From Virgibacillus_R byunsanensis (lineage in GTDB: Bacteria > Bacillota > Bacilli > Bacillales > Amphibacillaceae): a DNA stretch of 35,355 nucleotides. The notes under the pieces were generated by a model. It was given only the letters and a program-made list of their open reading frames with translations, was not told the DNA's origin and searched no databases. Positions 7,752 to 16,383 of the stretch are shown here, one piece after another. Every line of letters begins with the position of its first letter. Position 1 is the stretch's first letter. The DNA lies in assembly GCF_042675965.1 (NCBI RefSeq), contig NZ_JBHTKJ010000063.1:1-35355 (forward strand), given 5' to 3'. The position numbers and the translations under genes were made by a program.

Positions 7752-8615
7752 ATGCTCATCATATTATTCTTCCTATCGTGCATAGTTGCGATATATTTCA
7801 CCGTAATGCTTGAAAAAGCACCGAAAAAATGGATTAAAAATTCATTTGCATTGTATGGAATTGTGTTTGCTATCACAGCCGTTTCGTTAGGAGCAATTTA
7901 TATAAATGAACATAAAGTTACGCTAATGGCCTTTGCAGAAGAATTTGTAGATACGAATTCAATTGGTGGTAAACAAGCTAGTCCTACTAGACCAATGACA
8001 TCAGAGTTCAGCATAATTGGTTCCGTGCAACTAGATGCACCATTAATTAAGCAAATGCCAGAATTACCACGTGGTTGTGAAGTTACTAGCCTTGCTATGT
8101 TGTTAAATTATAACGATATCGAAGTTGACAAAATGGAGTTGGCAAAAAAAGTAAGCAGAGATCCGACACCATATCAAGTATCTAAAGAAGGGGTTCAATT
8201 CGGAAATCCTCACAAAGGGTTTGTCGGTGACATGTATGATTTTAAAAATCCTGGACTTGGTGTATACCATGGTCCAATTGCCGAATTAGCTAAACAATAC
8301 GTGGATGAAAGTCACGTTCATGATCTCACTGGAAAAGGATTCAGCGAAGTATTTAACCAGCTAGCCCACAACAGACCTGTATGGGTCATCATTAATACTA
8401 GTTATAACAGGTTGCCAGAAAGTAAATTCACAACTTGGCAAACACCAGATGGGCCACAAAAAGTAACCATGAAAGAACATTCCGTGTTAATTACTGGTTA
8501 TGATAATGAATATATTTATTTTAATGATCCGTTAAATAAAAATACCCAAGCTCCCATTGAGGAATTCGAAGCGGCATGGGTACAAATGGGAAAACAGGCG
8601 ATTACGATATATTAA
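7752..8615 (+). CDS. Membrane-anchored C39-like cysteine peptidase family protein
   Basis: The protein has 287 aa. Two N-terminal hydrophobic segments (about residues 1-19 and 30-50) suggest membrane anchoring, followed by a linker and a Peptidase_C39_2-like domain. It shows the Cys motif LPRGCEVTSLAMLL (about residue 110), the His motif EHSVLITGYD (about residue 246) and the catalytic-type NDPLN (about residue 261). Related Bacillus proteins (YvpB-like) are surface or exported papain-fold proteins of unknown substrate. GGAG precedes the ATG by about 10 nt. Monocistronic, with a terminator hairpin that begins inside its last codons. Peptidase activity is inferred. Confidence 0.8.
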   Translation: MLIILFFLSCIVAIYFTVMLEKAPKKWIKNSFALYGIVFAITAVSLGAIYINEHKVTLMAFAEEFVDTNSIGGKQASPTRPMTSEFSIIGSVQLDAPLIKQMPELPRGCEVTSLAMLLNYNDIEVDKMELAKKVSRDPTPYQVSKEGVQFGNPHKGFVGDMYDFKNPGLGVYHGPIAELAKQYVDESHVHDLTGKGFSEVFNQLAHNRPVWVIINTSYNRLPESKFTTWQTPDGPQKVTMKEHSVLITGYDNEYIYFNDPLNKNTQAPIEEFEAAWVQMGKQAITIY

Positions 8616-8636
8616 ACCGTAATCGCCTGTTTTTAT
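8594..8636. terminator. Terminator overlapping the C39 gene stop
   Basis: ACAGGCGATTACG pairs perfectly with CGTAATCGCCTGT across a 13-nt loop that contains the stop codon, followed by TTTTTATTT. It likely also serves convergent asnB (stop at 8653). Confidence 0.85.
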
Positions 8637-8652
8637 TTGCTTCTATCTTTTC

Positions 8653-10566
8653 TTATAGTGGTGCTGTTGTAATAGACCTGATGTCACTATCTTGTTTTCT
8701 TAATTCATTAATATCAAATTTATTTTCTACATAGATTTGATGCCAAAGCATAAACATAAGCACTGTCCAAATTTTCCGGCTATAGTCCCCTCTACCTTGA
8801 CAATGTGCATCAAGTAAATTAAGAATATAGGATTTATGCAATAAATGATCTGTTTGGCTTTCATGGATTAACTGTTTTGCCCATCCATTTAATTCATCCT
8901 TTAACCAGTGTCGAATTGGCACTGGGAAACCTAGTTTTTTACGGTCAAGAACATGATCCGGAATGATACCTCTTGAAGCTTCACGTAAGATACTTTTTGT
9001 GGTTCCGTTAGCAATTTTTAAATCTACTGGGATTTCATTTGCCACTTGAAACACTTCCTTATCCAAGAAAGGAACACGTAATTCAAGGGAATTAGCCATC
9101 GTCATTTTATCTGCTTTTAATAAAATATCCCCACGCATCCAAGTATGAATATCTACATATTGCATTTGATTAACAAGTGGATAATCTTTTACATGATCAA
9201 ATAGTTTATTTGTAATGCGTTGATATGATAAGTCTTCATTGTAGTGCTTAAGTAACTGAAATTTTTCTTCATCCTCAAACATTTTTGCATTACCGATATA
9301 ACGATCACGTAATGGCGTTGTTCCACGCTCTAAAAAACTTTTCCCTTTAACACCTTCAGGTAATACATCTGCTACTCTTGCCAAAAGACCTTTTGCAGGT
9401 GTTGGTATGGAATTGAACATTTTAAGCGATTCAGGCTCACGGTAAATATTATATCCACCGAATAATTCATCAGAACCTTCACCTGATAGTACAACCGTAA
9501 CATGCTTTCGGGCTTCTCTAGAAACAAAGTATAACGGAACACATGACGGATCGGCTAAAGGATCATCCATATGCCACATTACTTTTGGTAGCTTTTCTAC
9601 ATATTCCTCTGGTGAAATAATATAGGAAATATTTTCAACATCTAATTTGTCTGCTGTTTCCTTAGCCACATCTACCTCAGAAAATCCTTCTCGTTCAAAC
9701 CCAACAGAGAACGTCTTTATATTCGGATTGAATTCTTTAGCCATTGCAACAATTATCGTGGAATCAATCCCACCAGATAAGAATGATCCAACAGGTACGT
9801 CACTACGCATATGAATATTAACTGAATCATACATAACATCCTGAATTCGTTTAATCCAGTTTGCTTTGTTCATCAAAACAGGGTTGAATGTTGCATGCCA
9901 ATACCGCTTAAAACTCAACTGTTGTCCAGGTTTTTTCACGAAGTAATGACCTGGTTCAACCTTTTTAATGTTAGCAGTCATTGTCATAGGCTCTGGTACA
10001 AATTGAAAGCTTAAATAATGTTGCAAAGCATCATTATCTACTTCTTCATTCTCCATCAGTAACGTAATACTCTTTTTTTCTGATGCAAAAACAGTACCCT
10101 CATCTGTTTCATGATAGAACAACGGCTTAATACCAAATGGATCACGCGCCCCGAAAAGTGTTTCCTGGTCTTTGTCCCAAATTAAAATAGAAAACATTCC
10201 ACGTAAGTATTGAAACGCATTTTCCTTATGTTTAGAAAACAACGCTGCAATTACTTCCGTATCGGACTCAGTTGCAAATTCATAACCCTCGTCAACCAAA
10301 TCTCTTCGCAGCTCAACATAATTGTATATTTCGCCATTAAAAATAAGCCATATCTTTTCATCATCATAACTTAATGGCTGCTGGCCACTTTCTATGTCAA
10401 TAATACTTAAACGTCGAAACCCAAAGGACACATAATCATCATGAAAATACCCTTCATCATCCGGTCCTCTATGGCTAATAATATTGTTTTGTTCTTTAAA
10501 TAAATTAATACTATCTTCATCTTGTATCTTAGAGTTATTACGAATCATACCGATAAAACCACACAT
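8653..10566 (-). CDS. asnB: Asparagine synthetase, glutamine-hydrolysing
   Basis: This enzyme converts aspartate, glutamine and ATP to asparagine. At 637 aa it is close to B. subtilis AsnB (about 632). The N-terminal class II glutamine amidotransferase domain begins MCGFIGMI, with Cys2 the nucleophile after Met removal, and includes SHRGPDDEG and FNGEIYNY. The synthetase domain carries the PP-loop SGGIDSTII (about residue 265) and SGEGSDELFGGY (about residue 361). AAGGAGAGG precedes the ATG, and a minus-strand TATAAT lies near 10609. The gene order asnB-metK-pckA matches B. subtilis. Confidence 0.96.
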   Translation of the reverse strand: MCGFIGMIRNNSKIQDEDSINLFKEQNNIISHRGPDDEGYFHDDYVSFGFRRLSIIDIESGQQPLSYDDEKIWLIFNGEIYNYVELRRDLVDEGYEFATESDTEVIAALFSKHKENAFQYLRGMFSILIWDKDQETLFGARDPFGIKPLFYHETDEGTVFASEKKSITLLMENEEVDNDALQHYLSFQFVPEPMTMTANIKKVEPGHYFVKKPGQQLSFKRYWHATFNPVLMNKANWIKRIQDVMYDSVNIHMRSDVPVGSFLSGGIDSTIIVAMAKEFNPNIKTFSVGFEREGFSEVDVAKETADKLDVENISYIISPEEYVEKLPKVMWHMDDPLADPSCVPLYFVSREARKHVTVVLSGEGSDELFGGYNIYREPESLKMFNSIPTPAKGLLARVADVLPEGVKGKSFLERGTTPLRDRYIGNAKMFEDEEKFQLLKHYNEDLSYQRITNKLFDHVKDYPLVNQMQYVDIHTWMRGDILLKADKMTMANSLELRVPFLDKEVFQVANEIPVDLKIANGTTKSILREASRGIIPDHVLDRKKLGFPVPIRHWLKDELNGWAKQLIHESQTDHLLHKSYILNLLDAHCQGRGDYSRKIWTVLMFMLWHQIYVENKFDINELRKQDSDIRSITTAPL

Positions 10567-10656
10567 CGCTTCTGCCTCTCCTTCGAATCATGTTGAATCC
10601 TTGAAATTATATCATAAATCAGTATCCAATTACATATACGAATGTCTTTTGCAAAC

Positions 10657-10687
10657 AAAAAAGGCGTTAATCATTTAACGCCTTTTT
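10657..10687. terminator. Terminator between repeat B and asnB
   Basis: AAAAAAGGCGTTAA pairs perfectly with TTAACGCCTTTTTT over a TCAT loop. It is symmetrical, so it works in both directions. It is the first terminator downstream of metK, placing repeat B inside the metK 3' untranslated region. Confidence 0.88.
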
Positions 10688-10716
10688 TGTAGTTTAAGAA
10701 ATTAAAAATAGGAGCC

Positions 10717-10725
10717 TGTGGATAA
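10717..10725 (-). other. DnaA box in repeat B
   Basis: Minus-strand TTATCCACA, perfect consensus, in the same context (AATAAATTATCCACAGGCTC) as in copies A and C. Confidence 0.6.
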
Positions 10726-10887
10726 TTTATTGACTGTCTAAGCCGCGTTCAGCGCCCAACGACCAGTGGGCTTCCTGATCCTCTTTACGATAAGTCAACA
10801 TCGATTCGCTTAGCAAAGGAAGGCCGACTAAAAGCGGGCTCCCGGCCCAACGTCGTCATACCCCTATGAAGGGGCATGTTTCCTTTT

Positions 10888-10965
10888 AGATGAACTTGAC
10901 TTTTCGCCAATAATGGCGAAAGTCAGAGTGAATCTTATACTCTGGAGTGAATCTCATGCGGATTT
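10888..10965 (-). repeat. 78-nt two-hairpin module nested in repeat B
   Basis: Contains the hairpin TTTCGCCATTATTGGCGAAA and a second one built on AGAGT...ACTCT. It is absent from copy A at the equivalent GATCTTCC junction. Its layout resembles the 88-nt repeats at 4080, 28437 and 31181 (AACTTGnCTT-tCGCC...GGCGAAAG). Confidence 0.75.
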
Positions 10966-11069
10966 GGAAGATCGACTAACTTCACCACTTTCGGCGGCAA
11001 CGTCGACCCACCCGCGATGCGCAGGCGCAGCCCATACGTCGCTTAACGGGCGCTTCTAGCTTTTGTCCC

Positions 11070-12269
11070 CTACTTTGAAGTTAATGCCTTCAATTCATCA
11101 ACTTTATCCGTTTTCTCCCACGGGAATAAAATATCTGTTCTTCCAAAATGACCATATGCAGCTGTATTTCTAAATATCGGTTTTTGTAAATCAAGCATCC
11201 GGATTATTCCTGCTGGACGAAGATCAAATAAATTACGAACCGTTTCCACCAATACTTCTTCACTTACTGTCCCTGTTCCAAATGTGTTAATTGAAATGGA
11301 GACCGGCTCTGCAACACCAATGGCATACGCCAACTGGACTTCACAGGTTTTAGCTAGTCCTGCTGCTACAATATTTTTTGCTACGTAACGTGCTGCATAT
11401 GCTGCCGAGCGATCAACTTTAGTAGAATCTTTTCCACTAAAAGCTCCCCCACCATGACGAGCATAACCACCATACGTATCAACAATAATTTTTCGACCTG
11501 TTAATCCAGCATCCCCCTGCGGACCACCAATTACAAAGCGGCCAGTTGGGTTAATAAAATACTTCGTTGTTTCGTCTAATAAGTTCTCTGGTATTACTGG
11601 GCGAATAACGTGTTCGATAATGTCCTTTTCAATCTGTTCTGTGGTAATGTCCTGGTGATGCTGTGTTGAAACCACTATTGTATCTACTCGAACAGGATTA
11701 TCATTCTCATCATATTCTACTGTTACCTGGGTTTTACCATCTGGACGTAAATAGGCAAGAATTTTTTCTTTACGTACATCTGCTAAACGTTTTGATAATT
11801 TATGGGCTAGTGAAATAGGAAGTGGCATAAGTTCTTCTGTCTCATCACAAGCAAATCCAAACATTAAACCTTGATCACCTGCGCCAATTGCTGCGATTTC
11901 TTCATCACTCGTCTTTCCTTGCCTAGTTTCTAATGCTGTGTCTACTCCACCGGCAATGTCTGGAGATTGTTCATCAATTGCAGTAAGTACAGCACATGTA
12001 TCGGCATCAAAACCAAATTTCGCCCGCGTATATCCGATATCTTTAATGGTTTGGCGCACAATGGCAGGAATATCTACATATGTAGTAGTAGAAATTTCTC
12101 CAGATACTAACACTAACCCAGTAGTTACAGTTGTCTCACAAGCAACACGTGCATTAGGGTCTTTCGTTAAAATTTCATCCAAAATTGCATCTGAAATCTG
12201 GTCACATATTTTATCAGGGTGTCCTTCAGTCACCGATTCCGATGTAAACAAACGACGATTAGTAGCCAT
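11070..12269 (-). CDS. metK: S-adenosylmethionine synthetase
   Basis: This enzyme makes S-adenosylmethionine from methionine and ATP. Its 399 aa are typical for MetK. Family motifs are TEGHPDKICDQISDAILDE (about residue 14), GAGDQGLMFGFACDE (about residue 130) and the P-loop-like GGGAFSGKDSTKVDRSAAY (about residue 273). AGGGAGGAT precedes the ATG. It is controlled by a SAM-I riboswitch, so high SAM should shut off its own synthesis. The TAG stop is immediately followed by repeat B. Confidence 0.98.
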   Translation of the reverse strand: MATNRRLFTSESVTEGHPDKICDQISDAILDEILTKDPNARVACETTVTTGLVLVSGEISTTTYVDIPAIVRQTIKDIGYTRAKFGFDADTCAVLTAIDEQSPDIAGGVDTALETRQGKTSDEEIAAIGAGDQGLMFGFACDETEELMPLPISLAHKLSKRLADVRKEKILAYLRPDGKTQVTVEYDENDNPVRVDTIVVSTQHHQDITTEQIEKDIIEHVIRPVIPENLLDETTKYFINPTGRFVIGGPQGDAGLTGRKIIVDTYGGYARHGGGAFSGKDSTKVDRSAAYAARYVAKNIVAAGLAKTCEVQLAYAIGVAEPVSISINTFGTGTVSEEVLVETVRNLFDLRPAGIIRMLDLQKPIFRNTAAYGHFGRTDILFPWEKTDKVDELKALTSK

Positions 12270-12347
12270 ATGGCTAAATCCTCCCTTTATATTGTGTTAC
12301 GGAACTCTGTTTTTTTCAGTTATTTTTTTAAGTTTAATAAAAACAAA

Positions 12348-12502
12348 AAAACCCTTCCTACATTCATGAGGAAAGGAGTTGTGGCCTTTCGCTCTTATTG
12401 TTCAAGGAACGTTCCTTGCACCAGATTAGCACCTTTTCACATAGTGACGGTTGCCGGGTTTCATAGGGTCTGTCCCTCCACCAACTCTAAAATAAGAGAG
12501 TA
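12348..12502 (-). promoter_or_regulatory. SAM-I (S-box) riboswitch of metK
   Basis: On the minus strand, CTCTTATTTTAGAG starts the aptamer, followed by the conserved GGTGGAGGGAC, then CCTATGAAACCCGGCAACC (about 12448-12467), and AATAAGAG closes P1. A terminator follows (CTCCTTTCCT...AGGAAGGG with a T run, about 12348-12382). This matches S-box order and consensus very closely. Confidence 0.96.
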
Positions 12503-12516
12503 TCCGCTCGAAGTAT

Positions 12517-12545
12517 ATCGTAACGAAAGTAGACCATAGTGTCAA
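12517..12545 (-). promoter_or_regulatory. metK promoter
   Basis: Minus-strand TTGACA (12540-12545), 17-nt spacer, TACGAT (12517-12522), placed just upstream of the S-box aptamer. Confidence 0.7.
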
Positions 12546-12620
12546 CTTTTTTCCAGTTTTTATAGGGTGGACAAATTTTACAAATAAAAAGCACTTATTA
12601 GTATGGACTATATATTTAAT

Positions 12621-12631
12621 TGTGTTATACT
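12621..12631 (+). promoter_or_regulatory. CcpN-like operator at the pckA promoter
   Basis: TGTGTTATACT fits the CcpN consensus TRTGHYATAYW at every position and contains the likely -10 element TATACT. In B. subtilis CcpN represses pckA and gapB during growth on glucose. The gene for CcpN is not in this window, so its presence is assumed. Confidence 0.6.
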
Positions 12632-12707
12632 ATTAATCAGATTTACAAAACTACAGTGAAAACTGTTGCCTTTATGAACAAATCCATCAAAAAAGGAAGG
12701 GAATACC

Positions 12708-14297
12708 ATGAAAACGGTGGAACAATCATATCTATTAAAAAAATTATTAGCGCATAAAAACTTGCATAAAAATTTAGCAGTACCACGTTTAGTAGAACGA
12801 ATTTTAACACGAGAAGAAGGTAAACTAACTGCTACTGGTGCTATTCAAGCTACTACAGGAACTTATACAGGACGCTCACCTAAAGACAAATTTATCGTTA
12901 AAGATGACAGTTGTGAGGAATTTATTGATTGGGGTTCTGTTAACCAGGCAATTGATGAAGAGTCATTTGAGAAACTATACGAGAAAGTTGTTGACTATTT
13001 AAAGGAAAAGAATGAACTATTTTCATTTAACGGATTTGCTGGTGCGGACTTTAATTACCGTTTACCTATCCAGGTTATTAATGAATACGCTTGGCATAAT
13101 TTATTTACACGACAATTATTTATTACGCCTGAAGAGGGAGAACTTGAAACACATAAATCAGAATTTACAGTGGTATCTGCTCCTACTTTTAAAGCAGATC
13201 CAGCAGTTGACGGTACAAACTCAGAAACATTTATTCTTGTCTCGTTTAAAAAGAGAATTATTCTTATAGGTGGTACAGAATATGCTGGAGAAATTAAAAA
13301 ATCTATATTCTCTGTCATGAATTATTTATTACCTCGTCGTGATATTTTATCCATGCATTGTTCAGCAAACGTCGGTCAAGAAGGCGACGTAGCATTATTC
13401 TTTGGATTATCCGGAACAGGAAAGACTACGTTGTCAGCTGATCCCTACAGGCGATTAATTGGTGATGATGAACATGGATGGAGTCCAAATGGCGTCTTCA
13501 ATATTGAAGGTGGGTGTTACGCGAAATGTATTAATCTATCACAAGAAAAAGAACCACAGATTTTTGATGCCATTCGGTTTGGATCTGTGTTAGAAAATGT
13601 AATTTTAGATGAAGAGTCGCGAATACCTGATTATGACAACACATCATTAACAGAAAATACACGTGCTGCTTATCCGTTGGAAAACATTGATAATATCATA
13701 TCACCTAGTGTTGCAGGACATCCAAATGCAATTATTTTTCTTACAGCTGATGCATCTGGAACGTTACCACCAATAAGTAAACTTACAAAGGAACAAGCAA
13801 TGTATCACTTTTTAAGTGGATATACAAGTAAGTTAGCCGGAACGGAACGAGGAGTCACTGAACCACAAGCTACGTTTTCAGCTTGCTTTGGCTCTCCATT
13901 TCTACCATTAGCACCTTCGACTTACGCTAAGATGCTCGGTGAAAAAATTGACCTGTATGATACGAACGTATTTTTAGTTAACACAGGATGGACTGGTGGT
14001 TCTTACAGTGTTGGAAGCCGTATGAAACTTTCGTATACACGTGCAATGGTTCATGCAGCATTAGAAGGTGAACTAAATACAATTGAAACTACAACAGACG
14101 ATATCTTTGGATTGGAAATGCCGATGCATGTCCCAGGTGTACCTGATGAGGTGCTAGTACCTTTAAACACATGGAAAGATAAAGAGGCGTACTACACCGA
14201 AGCACAAACACTTGCAATGAAGTTTCACGAGAACTTTAAAAAGTTTAAACAAGCAAGTGACGAAATTAAGCAAGCAGGTCCATTATTTAAGAGCTAA
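12708..14297 (+). CDS. pckA: Phosphoenolpyruvate carboxykinase (ATP)
   Basis: The enzyme converts oxaloacetate and ATP to phosphoenolpyruvate, CO2 and ADP, the entry to gluconeogenesis. At 529 aa it matches the B. subtilis enzyme (about 527). Visible motifs are TGRSPKDKF (substrate binding, about residue 55), GLSGTGKTTLSADP (Walker A, about residue 235), DDEHGW (metal binding, about residue 256) and FNIEGGCYAK. AAAGGAAGGGA precedes the ATG. Divergent from metK, as in B. subtilis. Likely glucose-repressed through the CcpN-like site over its -10. Confidence 0.97.
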   Translation: MKTVEQSYLLKKLLAHKNLHKNLAVPRLVERILTREEGKLTATGAIQATTGTYTGRSPKDKFIVKDDSCEEFIDWGSVNQAIDEESFEKLYEKVVDYLKEKNELFSFNGFAGADFNYRLPIQVINEYAWHNLFTRQLFITPEEGELETHKSEFTVVSAPTFKADPAVDGTNSETFILVSFKKRIILIGGTEYAGEIKKSIFSVMNYLLPRRDILSMHCSANVGQEGDVALFFGLSGTGKTTLSADPYRRLIGDDEHGWSPNGVFNIEGGCYAKCINLSQEKEPQIFDAIRFGSVLENVILDEESRIPDYDNTSLTENTRAAYPLENIDNIISPSVAGHPNAIIFLTADASGTLPPISKLTKEQAMYHFLSGYTSKLAGTERGVTEPQATFSACFGSPFLPLAPSTYAKMLGEKIDLYDTNVFLVNTGWTGGSYSVGSRMKLSYTRAMVHAALEGELNTIETTTDDIFGLEMPMHVPGVPDEVLVPLNTWKDKEAYYTEAQTLAMKFHENFKKFKQASDEIKQAGPLFKS

Positions 14298-14394
14298 ACC
14301 TAAACGGAAAACACTAATTGTTTCCTCATCCCAAAAGGATTTAATATATGAGTGAAAAAAAGCATGAAAATTTAATAGTTAGTTTGATGCTAAC

Positions 14395-14428
14395 AACCGG
14401 TTCCTAAAACAGGGATCGGTTTTTATTT
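14395..14428 (+). terminator. pckA terminator
   Basis: AACCGGTTCCT pairs with AGGGATCGGTT (two G-U pairs) across AAAAC, followed by TTTTATTTAT. The rest of the gap from 14298 to 14538 shows no further gene. Confidence 0.75.
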
Positions 14429-14538
14429 ATGCTTCTTCACATTTTTTCATCCGCTAAAAATAGGCATTCACACATTTTTCACTAAAAGCATAAACTGTCT
14501 TGACACACCACAACTAGACACTGAAAGGGTCGAACAGT

Positions 14539-15531
14539 ATGAAAAAATTTAAGTTTTTTACCGTTATTTCCTGTGTATTTTTAATTTTCCTGTCTGCCTG
14601 TAATTCAAATGAACAATCATCTATTAAAATTGCAGAAGTTACCCGTTCCCTCTTTTATGCACCGCAATACGTAGCTATTGAAAAAGGCTTTTTTGGAGAT
14701 GAAGGATTGGATGTTGAGTTAACAACGACATGGGGTGGCGACAAAACCATGACCGCTTTATTATCAGATGGCGCTGATGTTGCCCTAGTTGGATCAGAAA
14801 CTTCGATTTATGTCTATGCTCAAGACTCAAGAGATTACGCTATTAATTTTGCACAATTAACACAAACAGATGGAACGTTTCTAGTATCCAAGGAACCCCA
14901 GCCTGATTTTAAGTGGGAAGATCTTAAAGGCAGTACATTTTTAGGTCAACGCAAAGGCGGAATGCCGCAAATGGTTGGTGAGTTTGTCTTAAAAAATCAT
15001 AACATAGATCCACATGCAGATTTAAATTTATTACAAAACGTTGATTTCGCAAATATACCTGGTGCGTTTGTATCTGGTGATGCAGATTATGTTCAGTTAT
15101 TTGAACCAACCGCAAGTACTTTTGAAAAAGAAGGAAGCGGTCATATCGTAGCCTCTTTTGGAGAAGAGTCGGGTCATGTTCCATACACGGTATTCATGAC
15201 GAAACAAAGCTTTATAGATAAAAATGAAGAAGAAGTCATGAAGTTTACAAAAGCTATTTATAAAGCTCAACAATGGGTCCAAGAACATAGTGCCGAAGAA
15301 ATAGCAAAAGTTATTCAACCTTATTTCGAGGATACAGAACTAGATATGTTAGCAGCTTCCATAGACCGTTATAAAGACCAAGGTTCCTTTGCTACCGATC
15401 CTATTTTAGATGAAGAAGAATGGAATAATCTAAAAGATATAATGGGTGAAGCTGGAGAACTACCAGCAGGAGATTTATCCTACGATGATCTAGTAAACAC
15501 TAAATTCGCTGAGGACGTAATTGAAGACTAA
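14539..15531 (+). CDS. ytlA: ABC transporter substrate-binding lipoprotein (SsuA/THI5-NMT1-like, YtlA)
   Basis: This 330-aa lipoprotein has signal FLIFLSACNS with the lipobox Cys (about residue 21), so it is membrane-anchored outside the cell. The SsuA/NMT1-like fold shows EVTRSLFYAPQYVAIEKGFF near the start, GDKTMTALLSDGADVALVGS, and KGSTFLGQRKGGMPQ around residue 131. It delivers substrate to the YtlC/YtlD permease encoded next. The family includes sulfonate, nitrate and pyrimidine (thiamine precursor) binders; the substrate cannot be decided here, and I see no TPP riboswitch upstream. GAAAGGG precedes the ATG. Confidence 0.88.
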   Translation: MKKFKFFTVISCVFLIFLSACNSNEQSSIKIAEVTRSLFYAPQYVAIEKGFFGDEGLDVELTTTWGGDKTMTALLSDGADVALVGSETSIYVYAQDSRDYAINFAQLTQTDGTFLVSKEPQPDFKWEDLKGSTFLGQRKGGMPQMVGEFVLKNHNIDPHADLNLLQNVDFANIPGAFVSGDADYVQLFEPTASTFEKEGSGHIVASFGEESGHVPYTVFMTKQSFIDKNEEEVMKFTKAIYKAQQWVQEHSAEEIAKVIQPYFEDTELDMLAASIDRYKDQGSFATDPILDEEEWNNLKDIMGEAGELPAGDLSYDDLVNTKFAEDVIED

Positions 15532-15543
15532 GGAGGGAAAACA

Positions 15544-16332
15544 TTGGGATTTCTAACCTTAGAACACGTATCACATTATTATTTTTCAAAAAATAATTAC
15601 ACAAGAGCATTAGATAATATAACGTTATCTATTAAAGAAGGAGAGTTTGTCGCACTTTTAGGACCTAGCGGCTGCGGCAAGTCAACGGTACTTTCTATAA
15701 TAGCAGGAATTATGAAACAAACAGCAGGTAAAGTTCTATTAAACAATCAAGCCATAAACAACACCGAATCAGCCATTGGTTATATGCTACAACAGGATTA
15801 TTTATTCCCTTGGAAACCTATCATTGATAACGTGTTACTTGGGCCAAAGATATGCAACACTAATACAATTGAAACAAGAGAAAAAGCATTAAAATTGCTA
15901 GAAGAAGTGGGTTTAGAAAGTGTTACAAACGCTTATCCTAATTCACTTTCTGGCGGTATGCGTCAACGTGTGGCTTTAGTTAGAACGTTAATCAATGAAC
16001 CCAAAATTTTCCTTTTGGATGAACCCTTTTCGGCACTTGATTACCAAACAAAATTAAAATTAGAAGATTTAGTTTCACAACTTCTAGAAACCTATCACAA
16101 AACTGCTGTTTTAGTTACGCACGATATAGGTGAAGCAATTGCCATGAGTGATAGAATTTTCGTAATGGGATCAAATCCCGGTAAGATAGAAAAAGTTTTT
16201 GAAGTGCCTATCGAGTTACGAAATGAGAAACCCTTTTTAGTAAGAAGACATCCAAAATTTCAAATCATTTTTGATAAGATCTGGGAGGAGTTAAATAAAG
16301 ATGAAGCCACACTTGAAACGAGTGATATGTAA
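15544..16332 (+). CDS. ytlC: ABC transporter ATP-binding protein (SsuB/TauB-like, YtlC)
   Basis: A 262-aa ATPase energising the YtlA/YtlD importer. Walker A GPSGCGKST (about residue 40), Q-loop MLQQDYLFPW, signature LSGGMRQR (about residue 137), Walker B IFLLDEPFSALD and H-loop LVTHDIGEA are all intact. Start TTG follows AAGGAGGG by 7 nt, 12 nt after the ytlA stop, consistent with one operon. The DYLFPW after the Q-loop is typical of the nitrate/sulfonate/pyrimidine ATPases. Confidence 0.93.
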   Translation: MGFLTLEHVSHYYFSKNNYTRALDNITLSIKEGEFVALLGPSGCGKSTVLSIIAGIMKQTAGKVLLNNQAINNTESAIGYMLQQDYLFPWKPIIDNVLLGPKICNTNTIETREKALKLLEEVGLESVTNAYPNSLSGGMRQRVALVRTLINEPKIFLLDEPFSALDYQTKLKLEDLVSQLLETYHKTAVLVTHDIGEAIAMSDRIFVMGSNPGKIEKVFEVPIELRNEKPFLVRRHPKFQIIFDKIWEELNKDEATLETSDM

Positions 16333-16383
16333 CAACTCCTACTTCTTATCACACTTCGTGATTATTACAACTAAAGGTGTTGA

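Larger units (their letters stand above)
10692..11069 (-). repeat. Long composite intergenic repeat, copy B (378 nt)
   Basis: Same family as copies A and C but inverted, so it lies in the same sense as metK. It abuts the metK stop codon and ends before the metK terminator. It includes the 78-nt two-hairpin module (10888-10965). The distal part is shortened by roughly 70-100 nt relative to A: the block with the CACGTCCTGT motifs is missing and replaced by GTTGGGCGCTGAACGCGG. Confidence 0.85.

Noticed and set aside
14298..14538. TPP riboswitch upstream of the ytlA-type transporter
   Set aside because: I looked for the CTGAGA and ACCTGA blocks typical of the THI element and did not find them; only the pckA terminator is supported.
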